Positions 9,125-18,513 of a stretch of 64,000 nt of DNA are shown here, one piece after another. The notes beneath the pieces were generated by a model that was given only the letters and a program-made list of their open reading frames with translations, did not search any database and was not told where the DNA came from. Origin of the DNA: Variovorax paradoxus (GTDB lineage Bacteria; Pseudomonadota; Gammaproteobacteria; Burkholderiales; Burkholderiaceae_C). The position numbers were made by a program, and so were the translations under genes. The DNA is taken from the NCBI RefSeq assembly GCF_029919115.1, contig NZ_CP123990.1:3994501-4058500 (forward strand), written 5' to 3'. Positions within the stretch are counted from its first letter, which is position 1, and each line of letters begins with the position of its first letter.

Positions 9125-9861
9125 TTGTTGTCTTCCGCATCCGGGTCGAGCCCGAGCTGCTTTTCCAGCCAGAAGCACAGCAGCACCGCCGCACCGATGG
9201 CCACCACGATGTTGAGCTTGAGCGGCAGCGTGTAAGCCGCCACCGCGGTCACGCTGGCAATCAACGCGGCCAGCATGCGCAGCGGCGTGGTCGCCATCGA
9301 GCAGACGATGGCCACCAGGCTCAGCACGCCCGCAAAGCCGAGGCCCCAGTTCTGCGGAATGAAGTTGGCCAGCGCAATGCCCAGAAGGCTCATGCCCATC
9401 CACGAGCACCAGGTCACGAAGTAGTTGCCGGTGAGATAGGCCTCCTGCGCCTTCTGCTCGTCGAGCCCGACCGGCGGCGACGTATACCGCCGAGTGAAGA
9501 GCGCATAACTCAGGTCGGCGGTGAGATAGCCGTGTGTCATGCGGCGCCAGCGCGGCATGTGCATGAGGTACGGCCGCAGGTGCAGGCTGAAGACCACGAA
9601 GCGCAGGTTGACGCAAAAGCCCGTGGCCAATATCACCCAGGCCGGCGCGCCCGCGAACAGCAGCGGAATGGCGGCGAGCTGCGAACTGCCGGCATAGACC
9701 AGCAGCGTCATCGCCACCGATTCCAGCACGCTCATGTTCGACTTGACCATGGCAACGCCGGTCATGAGCCCCCAGGCGCCGATGCCCAGCGCGGCCGAGG
9801 ACATGTCGCGGATGCCGGCGCGGAATTCGGGACGGCGCCGTATGGCTGAAGACAGGAACAT
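9121..9861 (-). CDS. azlC: AzlC-family branched-chain amino acid permease
   Basis: A 246-residue polytopic inner-membrane protein, the large subunit of an AzlCD exporter. Recognisable segments are GIGAWGLMTGVAM, LLVYAGSSQLAAI and NLRFVVFSLHLRPYL, all characteristic of AzlC. Its ATG overlaps the fmt stop by one base (TGATG), so it is the fourth gene of the def-fmt operon and translationally coupled. The longer frame to 10503 is an antisense-free extension across fmt in another frame and is not used. Confidence 0.92.
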   Translation of the reverse strand: MFLSSAIRRRPEFRAGIRDMSSAALGIGAWGLMTGVAMVKSNMSVLESVAMTLLVYAGSSQLAAIPLLFAGAPAWVILATGFCVNLRFVVFSLHLRPYLMHMPRWRRMTHGYLTADLSYALFTRRYTSPPVGLDEQKAQEAYLTGNYFVTWCSWMGMSLLGIALANFIPQNWGLGFAGVLSLVAIVCSMATTPLRMLAALIASVTAVAAYTLPLKLNIVVAIGAAVLLCFWLEKQLGLDPDAEDNK

Positions 9862-10814
9862 CAGCCGAACACCTGCCCGGGCTTCAGGTCGAAGCCGCGC
9901 AGGAAATCGGCCACGGCCAGGCGCTTGCCGCCGGGACGCTGGAGTTCGGTGACCATCACGATCGAGCCGGCCGCGGCCACCGCAACGCCCGCGTCGGTAA
10001 CAGCGAGGATGGTGCCGGGTGCGGCGGATTGCTCGGCTGGCGCCGCGTAGGCGGCCCAGAGCTTGATGGTTTCGCCATCGAGCACGCTGTTGGCACCGGG
10101 AAAAGGATCGAACGCGCGAATGCGCCGCACGATGGGGTCGGCGGGCTGGTTCCAGTCGACCTGCGCCTCGTGCTTTTCGACCTTGTTGGCGTAGGTCACG
10201 CCTTCGGCAGGCTGCGGGGTACGATCCAGCTGGCCGATATCGGCCAGCGCCTGGACGATCATGCGGCCGCCCAGTTCTGCCAGCCGGTCGTGCAGGCGGG
10301 CAGTGCTGTCGTTGCCGATATCCACCGACTCGCGCAGCAGCATGTCGCCCGTGTCCAGGCCGGCGTCCATCTGCATGATGGTGATGCCGGTTTGCGAGTC
10401 GCCGGCTTCGATGGCTCGGTGGATCGGCGCCGCGCCGCGCCAGCGCGGCAGCAGGCTGGCGTGGATGTTCAGGCAGCCGAACTTCGGCAGGTCGAGCACC
10501 CATTGCGGCAGGATGAGCCCATAGGCCGCAACCACCATCACGTCGGGCTTTGCTGCCAGAAGGGCCTCGCGCGCAGCCGAAGCGTCTTCAGGGTACTTGC
10601 CGTCGAGCCGGAGGCTGCGCGGCTGCGCCACGGGCCAGTGGTTGGCAACGGCGCACTGCTTGACCGGGGAGGCCTGCAGCTTCATGCCGCGGCCGGCAGG
10701 GCGGTCGGGCTGGCTCAGCACCAGCACCACTTCATGTCCGGCGCCGGCAACGGCCTCGAGCGCGACACGCGCGAACTCGGGCGTGCCCGCAAAAACGACC
10801 TTGAGGGGGTTCAA
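9861..10814 (-). CDS. fmt: methionyl-tRNA formyltransferase
   Basis: Formylates Met-tRNA(fMet) with 10-formyltetrahydrofolate for translation initiation. It has 317 residues, the usual length. Motifs: [14 protein letters not shown] at the N terminus, the folate-binding region [12 protein letters not shown], and the catalytic stretch [22 protein letters not shown]-terminal oligonucleotide-binding-like domain follows. It partners peptide deformylase (def), encoded two genes upstream in the same operon, and overlaps the intervening lipoprotein gene by 4 bases. Confidence 0.98.
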   Translation of the reverse strand: MNPLKVVFAGTPEFARVALEAVAGAGHEVVLVLSQPDRPAGRGMKLQASPVKQCAVANHWPVAQPRSLRLDGKYPEDASAAREALLAAKPDVMVVAAYGLILPQWVLDLPKFGCLNIHASLLPRWRGAAPIHRAIEAGDSQTGITIMQMDAGLDTGDMLLRESVDIGNDSTARLHDRLAELGGRMIVQALADIGQLDRTPQPAEGVTYANKVEKHEAQVDWNQPADPIVRRIRAFDPFPGANSVLDGETIKLWAAYAAPAEQSAAPGTILAVTDAGVAVAAAGSIVMVTELQRPGGKRLAVADFLRGFDLKPGQVFG

Positions 10815-11305
10815 TCCCGGATCCGATCGAATTCGAGGTCATCCCCCGTGTGATAGCGGCGAACCACGCCTGTGGGATCGATATAGATATAGAGCATGCG
10901 GCGCTCGTTCACCGCTTTGTAGCGCCAGGTCCAGACGGTACCGTCAAAAGAGCTGACACGGCTGATTTCGTAGGGCCGGCCATAAAAGGCGACCACGTCG
11001 TTCTGGCGCCATTGGTCGACCTTGATGTCGTGCCCGAAACGCGCCTCGTTGAGCACCTGGGTGACCGAGACGACCTTGCCCGAGGCGTCGATGTCGATGT
11101 CGATCACCTCGAAGCCGGCCGGCATGCGCGAATACTGCAGGCGTTCGCCACCGCCGTTGAGCGGGTAGCGGCCCGTCGGCGCGCCCAGCCGCTGCAGGGT
11201 TTCGGCCGCGGTGGTGCCCGGCACGATGCGCGTGGGTTCGCTGGCGCAGCCGGCCAGCAGCAACCCGGCTGCAACAACAAAGGCGTGAGACCAGGCAAGC
11301 CTCAT
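10811..11305 (-). CDS. BamE/OmlA-like lipoprotein
   Basis: A 164-residue predicted lipoprotein. The signal ends in a lipobox LLAGC with Cys20 as the lipidated residue. The mature part resembles the SmpA/OmlA (BamE) fold, with [20 protein letters not shown] and a later [19 protein letters not shown]. It would sit in the outer membrane facing the periplasm. It is wedged between def (2-base gap) and fmt (4-base overlap), so it is coexpressed with them although no functional link to formyl-methionine processing is known. It is probably not the main BamE, given the divergent sequence; exact function unknown. Confidence 0.8.
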   Translation of the reverse strand: MRLAWSHAFVVAAGLLLAGCASEPTRIVPGTTAAETLQRLGAPTGRYPLNGGGERLQYSRMPAGFEVIDIDIDASGKVVSVTQVLNEARFGHDIKVDQWRQNDVVAFYGRPYEISRVSSFDGTVWTWRYKAVNERRMLYIYIDPTGVVRRYHTGDDLEFDRIRD

Positions 11306-11307
11306 TC

Positions 11308-11829
11308 TCAGGCCCGGCCTTCCTTGGCTTCTTCGCGTTGCTGCTTGAGCAGCTTGCTCTTGATGCGGTTGCGCTTGAGCGGCGACAGGTATTCGACGAA
11401 CACCTTGCCCAGCAGGTGGTCCAGCTCATGCTGGATGCACACGGCGAGGAGGCCCTCGGCCTCGATGGTGCGCAGTTCGCCGTTTTCGTCCAGCGCCTGG
11501 ACCTTGACCGAAGTGGAGCGCATCACGCCGTCGTAGATACCCGGCACCGAGAGGCAACCCTCTTCGTTCAGCACCTTTTCGTCGCTTGCCCAGATAATTT
11601 CGGGGTTGATGAGCACCAGCGGCTCGTTGCGCTCTTCGGAAACGTCGATGACGACCAGGCGCTCGTGCACATCGACCTGGGTGGCGGCCAGCCCGATGCC
11701 ATTGGCGTCGTACATGGTCTCCAGCATGTCGGCAACCAGGGCCTTGATGCGTGCGTCGACGCCCTGTACCGGCTTGGCAACCGTGTGCAGGCGCTTGTCC
11801 GGGTAACTCAGAATGATTCGTTTGGCCAT
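11308..11829 (-). CDS. def: peptide deformylase
   Basis: Removes the formyl group from nascent proteins; Fe/Zn enzyme of the cytosol. It has 173 residues with the three family motifs: GIGLAATQ (44-51), EGCLSVP with the metal ligand Cys92, and HELDHL with metal ligands His134 and His138 and catalytic Glu135. It is the first gene of the def-lipoprotein-fmt-azlC-azlD operon and is divergent from the LysM protein. Confidence 0.98.
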   Translation of the reverse strand: MAKRIILSYPDKRLHTVAKPVQGVDARIKALVADMLETMYDANGIGLAATQVDVHERLVVIDVSEERNEPLVLINPEIIWASDEKVLNEEGCLSVPGIYDGVMRSTSVKVQALDENGELRTIEAEGLLAVCIQHELDHLLGKVFVEYLSPLKRNRIKSKLLKQQREEAKEGRA

Positions 11830-11901
11830 GAAAAACGGGAAAAGTTGTGGCTATTTTCGCCAATTCCGCGACTCGATGAGCTCGGATCACCTGAAAACGT
11901 T

Positions 11902-11915
11902 GCCCTTTAAAGGGC
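11902..11915. promoter_or_regulatory. perfect 14-bp palindrome in def/LysM intergenic region
   Basis: GCCCTTTAAAGGGC reads identically on both strands. It lies in the 161-base region between divergent def and the LysM gene. It could be a repressor site for either gene; no known regulator is recognised. Confidence 0.35.
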
Positions 11916-11939
11916 TTCGGGCGCAGAATTCGTAGCAAA

Positions 11940-11967
11940 TTGTGAGATTCGTATGCGCACCGATACT
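11940..11967 (+). promoter_or_regulatory. candidate sigma70 promoter for the LysM gene
   Basis: TTGTGA (11940-11945) and GATACT (11962-11967) are spaced by 16 bases and end 23 bases before the LysM ATG. The match is moderate and untested. Confidence 0.35.
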
Positions 11968-11990
11968 TTGATGCGCTCACCCATCCAGAC

Positions 11991-13205
11991 ATGAAAAAGC
12001 TCCGAACCCCTGTCCGCCATCGCACGCATCTTTTCACCACGTTGGCAGCCCTTGCGGTGATCAGCGGCGGCACGACGGCCTGGGCTCAGAACTACCCCGT
12101 CACCCCGCAGCAACGCGCCACGGCACAGCAAACCGCCCAAAACGGTGTTCCGCTGAGCGAACTGGCGGCCAGCGCGCCGGACGAATACACAGTCAAGCCC
12201 GGCGATACGCTGTGGGCCATTTCGCGCCTGTACCTGCTGCGCCCCTGGCGCTGGCCGGAACTGTGGGGCATGAACATCAACGAGATTGCCAACCCGCACC
12301 GGATCTACCCCGGCCAGGTGCTGTACCTGGACAAGACGGGCGGGCGCGCACGCCTCACCATGCGCCGCGGCGGGAGCGGCAGCGCAGACGGCGGCACCAT
12401 CAAGCTGTCGCCGCGCACGCGTTTCGACTCGCTGGCGGGCATGGCGTTGCCCACGCTCAACCCGAGCATCATCGAGCCCTTCCTCAGCGAGCCGATCGTG
12501 GTGGATGCCGACACGCTGCAAGCCGCGCCGCGCATCGTGGCCGGCAACGACAGCCGGGTCTTGCTGTCGCGCGGCGACCGCGCCTATGCACGCGGCAATG
12601 CCGACACCCCGCTGCTCGAAACGCCGGGCCCGCTGAAGAATTTCCGCGTGTTCCGCAGCGCCACGCCGCTCAAGGACCCGGGAACGGGCGAAATCCTCGG
12701 CTACGAGGCGCAGTACCTGGGCAAGGCCCAGCTCCAGCGCGGCGAATCGACCACCGTCGAAACCGAGAAGGACAAGGACGTCATCACCGTGGTGCCGGCC
12801 AGCATCGACATCATTGCGGCGCGCGAGGAAATCCGCGCCGGCGACCGCCTGCTGCCTGAGCCGCCGCGCCAGTTGCTGAGCTACGTGCCACGCGCACCTT
12901 CCACGCAGGTCGAAGGCCGCATCATTTCCGTCTACGGCAATGCGGTGCAGTTCGCGGCGCAGAACCAGGTGGTGGCCATCAACAAGGGCACCCGCGACGG
13001 CATCGACAGCGGCCATGTGCTGGCCATTCTGAAGAACGGCGAAACCATTCTCGACCGGACCGGCGAACGCAAGGAAACGATCAAGCTTCCGAACGAACGC
13101 ATCGGCCTGCTGATGGTGTTCCGGCCGTTCGAAAAGGTCTCGTACGCGCTGGTGCTCGAAATCACCGACACCCCGCGCGCCGGCGACTTCCTCGTCAATC
13201 CCTGA
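11991..13205 (+). CDS. LysM-domain peptidoglycan-binding protein
   Basis: A 404-residue exported protein. A signal peptide (about residues 1-33, ending TTAWAQ) precedes one LysM domain at residues 66-114 (YTVKPGDTLWAISRLY through GQVLYLD). The remaining 290 residues are a conserved domain of unknown function found in betaproteobacterial LysM proteins. It probably binds the cell wall in the periplasm. It stands directly upstream of dprA (27-base gap), an arrangement common in Burkholderiales and probably an operon. Confidence 0.92.
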   Translation: MKKLRTPVRHRTHLFTTLAALAVISGGTTAWAQNYPVTPQQRATAQQTAQNGVPLSELAASAPDEYTVKPGDTLWAISRLYLLRPWRWPELWGMNINEIANPHRIYPGQVLYLDKTGGRARLTMRRGGSGSADGGTIKLSPRTRFDSLAGMALPTLNPSIIEPFLSEPIVVDADTLQAAPRIVAGNDSRVLLSRGDRAYARGNADTPLLETPGPLKNFRVFRSATPLKDPGTGEILGYEAQYLGKAQLQRGESTTVETEKDKDVITVVPASIDIIAAREEIRAGDRLLPEPPRQLLSYVPRAPSTQVEGRIISVYGNAVQFAAQNQVVAINKGTRDGIDSGHVLAILKNGETILDRTGERKETIKLPNERIGLLMVFRPFEKVSYALVLEITDTPRAGDFLVNP

Positions 13206-13232
13206 CGCCCTTCCGCTTCCTTTCCACTTCGT

Positions 13233-14399
13233 TTGGAACGAGCAGAACTCGCAGGCTGGCTGCGGCTTTCACTGACGCCGGGCATCGGCGACGGCGCCGC
13301 ACGCAAACTCTTGGCGGCCTTCGGGCTGCCTGAAGGCATTTTTGCGCAGACTGGCGCGGCGCTCCGGCAGGTGGTCTCGCAGGCGCAGGCCGATGCACTG
13401 CAGCAGCAGCCCAACGGGCTCCAGGCGCAAATCGACCTGACCTGGCAATGGCTTCAACCCGGCCAGGACGACGGTACCAAGCGCCGCATCGTGACGCTGG
13501 GGGATGCGAGCTACCCCGCATCGCTGCTCGAAATGGTCGACCCCCCGCTGATGCTCTACGTGCTCGGCGCGGCGGACTTCGACCTGACACAGCTTGCCAA
13601 CAGCATTGCGGTGGTAGGCAGCCGCAATCCCACGCCGCAAGGAGCCGCCAATGCGCGCGCCTTTGCACGGGCGCTGGGCGAAGCGGGCTTGCCGGTGATA
13701 TCGGGCCTGGCGCTCGGCGTGGACGGCGCCGCGCACCAGGGCGCGCTCGACGCGGCCGGCGACTCGCCCCGGCTCGCCACGGTGGCCATTGTGGGAACGG
13801 GCCTCGACCGCGTCTACCCGGCCCGGCACCGCGACCTGGCGCACCGCATCAGGCAGCAGGGCTTGATCGTCAGCGAACTGCCGCTCGGCACGCCGCCGCT
13901 CACGCAGAACTTTCCGAAACGCAACCGCCTCATTGCCGGCCTGGCGCGCGGCACGCTGGTGGTCGAGGCCGCGCTCCAGTCGGGTTCGCTGATCACGGCT
14001 CGCCTGACCTCGGAACAGGGCAAGGAAGTGTTCGCCATTCCGGGCTCGATCCATTCGCCGCAATCGCGGGGCTGCCATGCGCTGATCCGCCAGGGCGCGA
14101 AACTGGTCGAATCGGTGAACGACATCCTCGAAGAGCTGCCGGACCTTCGCGCAGCCAGCGCGAATGCGGGTCTTTTCGACAATGAGGGTGCGGTCGGTTC
14201 TTCTTGCTCCACCTCTGCGGCAGCCGCGGAAAATCCGCTGCTCGAGGCCTTGGGCTTCGACCCCGTGAACCTCGACGCCCTGAGCGCACGCACCGGCTGG
14301 AGCGCGGCCGCGCTCCAAGCCAAGATGCTCGAACTCGAACTCGACGGCCACGTGGCGCGCCTGCCCGGCGGGCTCTTCCAGAGAACGGCCGCAGCCTAG
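13233..14399 (+). CDS. dprA: DNA-processing protein DprA
   Basis: A 388-residue homologue of DprA/Smf, which binds incoming single-stranded DNA and loads RecA during transformation. A short N-terminal SAM-like domain is followed by the Rossmann fold: GSRNPTPQGAANARAFAR, ISGLALGVDGAAHQGAL, FPKRNRLIAGLA and LQSGSLITARLTSEQGKEVF. A C-terminal winged helix of the DML1-like type covers the last 65 residues. The only plausible start is TTG at 13233: no ATG or GTG lies between it and the in-frame stop at 13203-13205, which is also the LysM stop. No clear Shine-Dalgarno is visible, so expression may depend on coupling to the LysM gene. Confidence 0.95.
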   Translation: MERAELAGWLRLSLTPGIGDGAARKLLAAFGLPEGIFAQTGAALRQVVSQAQADALQQQPNGLQAQIDLTWQWLQPGQDDGTKRRIVTLGDASYPASLLEMVDPPLMLYVLGAADFDLTQLANSIAVVGSRNPTPQGAANARAFARALGEAGLPVISGLALGVDGAAHQGALDAAGDSPRLATVAIVGTGLDRVYPARHRDLAHRIRQQGLIVSELPLGTPPLTQNFPKRNRLIAGLARGTLVVEAALQSGSLITARLTSEQGKEVFAIPGSIHSPQSRGCHALIRQGAKLVESVNDILEELPDLRAASANAGLFDNEGAVGSSCSTSAAAAENPLLEALGFDPVNLDALSARTGWSAAALQAKMLELELDGHVARLPGGLFQRTAAA

Positions 14400-14479
14400 T
14401 ATTTTCCTCCCCCCAAAAAGGGGTGAAGAAGTGACATGGAGCCCGGGAGCCCGCAACAAGCTTCGGCTATATTGGGCTC

Positions 14480-14998
14480 ATGTTCGAAGTGCTCGTTTTT
14501 GTCTACGAAAACTATTGGCGCGGCGATGCCTGCCCCGAACCCGAACAACTGGGCCGCAAGCTCAGCGCACACGGCTTCGAGGCAGAAGAGATCCGCGAGG
14601 CCCTGCACTGGCTCGACGGCCTGAGCCTTGCCACGCAAGGCATGCAGCTTGAGCGAAGTGCCAGCGACGATGCCGTTGCCACGGTCACGCTGCGTGGCGC
14701 TCCCGAAGCGGCGTTGCCCCAGTCGAGCAATGCCATGCGGGTGTATTCCCAGGCCGAGCAGGAGCACCTGGGCGCCGATTGCCTCGGTTTCATCCGTTTT
14801 CTCGAATCGTCGAACGTGCTGTCTTGCGGCTTGCGCGAGATCGTCATCGAGCGCGCCATGGCCGCACCAGGCGACCCGGTTGCGCTCGACGAACTCAAGA
14901 TCATCGTGCTGATGGTGCACTGGAGTACCGGCATCGAGCCCGATGCGCTGGTGCTCGACGAACTCTGCGAAAGCCGCGAAGGGCGCATCGCGCACTAG
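14480..14998 (+). CDS. smg: Smg-family protein (DUF494)
   Basis: A 172-residue cytosolic protein of the Smg family, commonly encoded next to dprA (smf) in proteobacteria. Signature: MFEVLVFVYENYWRGDACPE, with a middle HGFEAEEIREALHWLDGL and a C-terminal IVLMVHWSTGIEPDALVLDE. Its biochemical role is unsettled. The 80-base gap from dprA contains a short CCCC-A-rich-GGGG dyad (about 14408-14422) that could be a weak terminator, so cotranscription is uncertain. Confidence 0.93.
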   Translation: MFEVLVFVYENYWRGDACPEPEQLGRKLSAHGFEAEEIREALHWLDGLSLATQGMQLERSASDDAVATVTLRGAPEAALPQSSNAMRVYSQAEQEHLGADCLGFIRFLESSNVLSCGLREIVIERAMAAPGDPVALDELKIIVLMVHWSTGIEPDALVLDELCESREGRIAH

Positions 14999-15002
14999 CC
15001 GG

Positions 15003-17396
15003 CTAGTTCAGCAGGCGTTCCGGGTTGGCGTCGAGCTTGGCGAGCGCCTCGCGCGTGGCGCGCACCGTGAGGGTTTCTTCCTCTGCCGGTACCAGCAGGC
15101 CGGCCTGCAGGTAGTTGGCGAGGCGTCCGACCTGGATGAGAAAGCTGCGGCCGTCGGCCGAGGCGAACAGATGCAGTTGCTTGCGGTCGCTGCGCCAGAC
15201 AAACTGCACCTGGGTCACGCGGTCATTGTGGTCGAGCATGAACCAGTTGCCCACCTGCAGCTCGTGCGCCCATTCGAGCATGTCTTCGGCCACCACGCTG
15301 CCGACGGTGTCGGGCACGACCTCGATCGACGCCGCATCCACACCCAGCAGCAGTTCGATGCTGTTCGCGTCGAGCGGCAGGTTGGAGGCACCGCCGTCGT
15401 CGCTCACAAAGTCTTCCAGGTGCGCCAGGCGCTCGGCCATGGCTTCGATCTTGGCAGCGGGAATGGCCTCGGTCTTCGACAGGAAGGCGTCGGACAGGGT
15501 CGCGCCGATGGTCTTGATGTGGGCTTCCTGCGGCTCGTCGATGATGCCGAGCAGGTTCATGCCCAGCCGCAGGCGCTGCAGCAGCTGCGGCAGGTCCTGG
15601 ATCACGCGGGCGCGGTCGGCGCGGTTGGGCTTGGCGCTCGCGGCCCACACCAGCTCGGAGGCCACGCGCTTGAGCATGACGGTCTGCTCGCCCTGCGCGC
15701 CGTAGCGCAGCGCGGCAATGGCCAGCACCTCGGCCCACACCTTGAAGAGAAACTCGCGTATCTCGTCGCGCACCGGCATGTCGTTGAGCATCTTGCGCAG
15801 TTCGATGGTGTACTGGATCGCCATCGTTTCCTTCTGCTCGACCTGCTGCGCCACGCTCATGACACGCTGGGTGGTGTCGCTTTGCGTGAGATAGCGGCCG
15901 AGGAACGCAACGAACTCGTCGAACACCAGCTTGAAGACGCGCTGCCCGGTTTCGGGGTATTGCTCGATCACCTGCACGACGCGGCGGATTTCGCCTTCGA
16001 GCGCGCTGCCCGAAATGGCCGCGGCATCGAAGCCCATCACGCAGGAACCCATGCGGTCGATCAGCATGCGCGCGGGATGCTGAAGCGTGCCGAAGAACTC
16101 GGGCTCGGCAATGGCCACGCGCAGCACCGGCATCTGCAGCCGCGCAAACCACACGCGGGCCGAGAAAGGAATGCGCTCTTCCGCGAGGATGGCCTGGAAC
16201 ATGAGCGCCACGATCTCGACGGTGGCCTTGTCGGCAGTGGTGGGCGCTCGCTTCTTGATCTCGGCGCTGCGCCGGCGCAAGTCGACCGAAGCCTGCTGGA
16301 TGATGGTGGCCGCGTCGCCCGGGTTCTGCATGTATTGCGTGGCCGCCATCCTGTAGGCGGCTTCGGCATCGGCAATCACGCCTGCAAAGGTCTTGGAAAA
16401 GGCTTGCGCGGACCCGCCCCCACCACCGCCAGCGTTGCTGCCGGCGCCCGGCGTCCGGCCGTCCGCTCCGGTTACCGATTGCGGTGAGGACGACATCGTC
16501 GATGGCATGTCCGCCGCGCCGATGCGTGCAGCCACAAAGCGCTTGAGACTCAAGAGCGCCGTCTGCGCACGCTGGCGAGCGAGCAGCAACGGCGAACCAC
16601 CTGTCGTTAGCTGTGGCGCCGATGCGCCGAAGCCTCGCGTTTGCGGCGATGCGTGCGAGCCGTGCTGCGATGCAGCGCCTGGTACCTGGCCGGCGGTGCC
16701 AGCGGAATACGGCGCCCCGGGCACCGTGGCCGGTCCTCCGGAAGCGCCTGTGCGGCGCACAAAGCTCTTGAGATCGATCTCCGGCATCACGCCCTTGGAG
16801 ATCAGGAACGCGTTGGCGTCTTCGTAGGCCTTGACGACCACGCCGATCAGATGCTGCTGCACGGTGTCCTGCACGCGGGCCCAGAGCGCACGGCTCAAGC
16901 CGGCCGCCAGCCACTGGTCCACCAGCAGCTTGGCCAGCGTTTCGGGCTTGAGCACGTCATGGGCGTCGAGTTCGGCGGTGTCTTCGAGGTACTGGATGCG
17001 AAGCCGCAGGTCGCTGAGCTCGAAGCTGGCCTTGTCTTGGATCGCCTGCGCCAGGCGCGACGACAGGATGTTGCCTTCCATCACGTCGTCGCCGATCAGT
17101 TCGAGCCGCAGCCCGCCGGTGGACGATGCGCCGCCCGCGGTAGCCGGGGTGCTCACCGATTTGCGCCAATGGGTCTGGGAAAGCGACACCCATTGCGTGG
17201 CCTGTCCCTGGAATGCCACGAAGTCGTCGCGGCTTTCCTGCATGACGCGCGCACTGCCGATTTCCGAAGCCTGCCTGGTCAGGCGGTCCCGGATGGCCTG
17301 CGCCAAGGGAACGATGACGCCCTCGGTCGCCAGCACGAAACGCTCACGCGTCTCGCGTGCGAGCTGCAAGGAAGAGGCGGACCGCGCAATACTCAT
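15003..17396 (-). CDS. DUF1631-family protein
   Basis: A 797-residue protein of the DUF1631 family, found widely in beta- and gammaproteobacteria and without an established function. The N-terminal 210 residues and the C-terminal 480 are predicted mostly helical. They are separated by a Gly/Ala/Ser/Pro-rich linker at about residues 215-345 that includes a run of Gly. No signal peptide or membrane segment is seen, so it is probably cytosolic. It is convergent with smg (4-base gap) and stands alone as a transcription unit. Confidence 0.88.
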   Translation of the reverse strand: MSIARSASSLQLARETRERFVLATEGVIVPLAQAIRDRLTRQASEIGSARVMQESRDDFVAFQGQATQWVSLSQTHWRKSVSTPATAGGASSTGGLRLELIGDDVMEGNILSSRLAQAIQDKASFELSDLRLRIQYLEDTAELDAHDVLKPETLAKLLVDQWLAAGLSRALWARVQDTVQQHLIGVVVKAYEDANAFLISKGVMPEIDLKSFVRRTGASGGPATVPGAPYSAGTAGQVPGAASQHGSHASPQTRGFGASAPQLTTGGSPLLLARQRAQTALLSLKRFVAARIGAADMPSTMSSSPQSVTGADGRTPGAGSNAGGGGGGSAQAFSKTFAGVIADAEAAYRMAATQYMQNPGDAATIIQQASVDLRRRSAEIKKRAPTTADKATVEIVALMFQAILAEERIPFSARVWFARLQMPVLRVAIAEPEFFGTLQHPARMLIDRMGSCVMGFDAAAISGSALEGEIRRVVQVIEQYPETGQRVFKLVFDEFVAFLGRYLTQSDTTQRVMSVAQQVEQKETMAIQYTIELRKMLNDMPVRDEIREFLFKVWAEVLAIAALRYGAQGEQTVMLKRVASELVWAASAKPNRADRARVIQDLPQLLQRLRLGMNLLGIIDEPQEAHIKTIGATLSDAFLSKTEAIPAAKIEAMAERLAHLEDFVSDDGGASNLPLDANSIELLLGVDAASIEVVPDTVGSVVAEDMLEWAHELQVGNWFMLDHNDRVTQVQFVWRSDRKQLHLFASADGRSFLIQVGRLANYLQAGLLVPAEEETLTVRATREALAKLDANPERLLN

Positions 17397-17535
17397 TGAA
17401 AGATCGGAAAGGCCGGTGAAGCTCTATTGTGGGCAACTGACGAGAGCTTGCATCGGGAAAAGCAACTGCACAAGTGTGCATCAGCTTCCTTGCACTTGCT
17501 GGCCTCCCGCGGCACTTTCATTCGATCCGGCGGCG

Positions 17536-18495
17536 TCAGACCACGGCGCCGGCGTTCGGGTCGTCCTCGGAATCGCCGTCGCGCTTGGCTGGCGTGCCCT
17601 TGATGAGGTCTTCGCGCTTGATGCCGAGCCACATGGCAATGGCCGCCGCCACGAAGCACGACGAGTAGATGCCGAAGCAGATGCCGATGGTCAGCGCCAG
17701 GGCAAAGTAGTGCAGGGTCGGGCCGCCGAAGAAGAACATCGAGAGCACCACCAGCTGCGTCGAGCCGTGGGTGATGATGGTCCGGCTGATGGTCGAGGTG
17801 ATCGCGTTGTCGATGATCCCGACCGTGCTCATCTTGCGGTAGCGGCGGAAATTCTCGCGCACCCGGTCGAAGATCACGACCGATTCATTGACCGAATACC
17901 CCAGCACCGCCAGCACCGCGGCGAGCACGGCGAGCGAAAACTCCCACTGGAAGAATGCAAAGAACCCCAGGATGATGACCACGTCGTGCAGGTTGGCCAG
18001 CACGGTGGCCACGGCGAACTTCCATTCGAAGCGCACCGCCAGGTAGATCATGATGCCGACCACCACCATGCCGAGCGCCTTGAGCCCGTTGGTGGTGAGC
18101 TCGTCGCCCACCTGCGGCCCGACAACCTCGATGCCGCGCTGCGTGGCCGAAGGATCGACCGACTTCAGCGCCTGCATGACCTGCGCGCTTTGCTGGTCGG
18201 AGCTCATGCCCTTTTGCGCCGGCAGGCGGATCTGCACGTCGCGCGACGTGCCGTAGCTCTGCACCTGCACGTCCGGGTAGCCGAGCTTGCCGATGGCCTC
18301 GCGCACCTTGCCGATGTCGGCGGACTGCTGGTAGGCCACCTCCATCACGGTGCCGCCCGTGAACTCCACCGACAGGTGCAGCCCGCGATGCAGCAGGAAG
18401 AAAACCGCCAGCGCAAAGGTGGCGAAGGAAATGATGTTCAGCACCAATGCATGGCGCATGAACGGGATGGTCTTGTGGATGCGGAAGAATTCCAT
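17536..18495 (-). CDS. secF: protein translocase subunit SecF
   Basis: Inner-membrane component of the SecDF complex, which uses the proton gradient to help Sec-dependent export. The 319 residues fit the family. Recognisable parts are the FTGGTVMEV segment of the first periplasmic domain, the NESVVIFDRVREN amphipathic motif and about six transmembrane segments. It follows secD after an 18-base gap. The C terminus carries a short charged tail. Confidence 0.97.
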   Translation of the reverse strand: MEFFRIHKTIPFMRHALVLNIISFATFALAVFFLLHRGLHLSVEFTGGTVMEVAYQQSADIGKVREAIGKLGYPDVQVQSYGTSRDVQIRLPAQKGMSSDQQSAQVMQALKSVDPSATQRGIEVVGPQVGDELTTNGLKALGMVVVGIMIYLAVRFEWKFAVATVLANLHDVVIILGFFAFFQWEFSLAVLAAVLAVLGYSVNESVVIFDRVRENFRRYRKMSTVGIIDNAITSTISRTIITHGSTQLVVLSMFFFGGPTLHYFALALTIGICFGIYSSCFVAAAIAMWLGIKREDLIKGTPAKRDGDSEDDPNAGAVV

Positions 18496-18513
18496 GGCGC
18501 TTGTCCTTGACCT

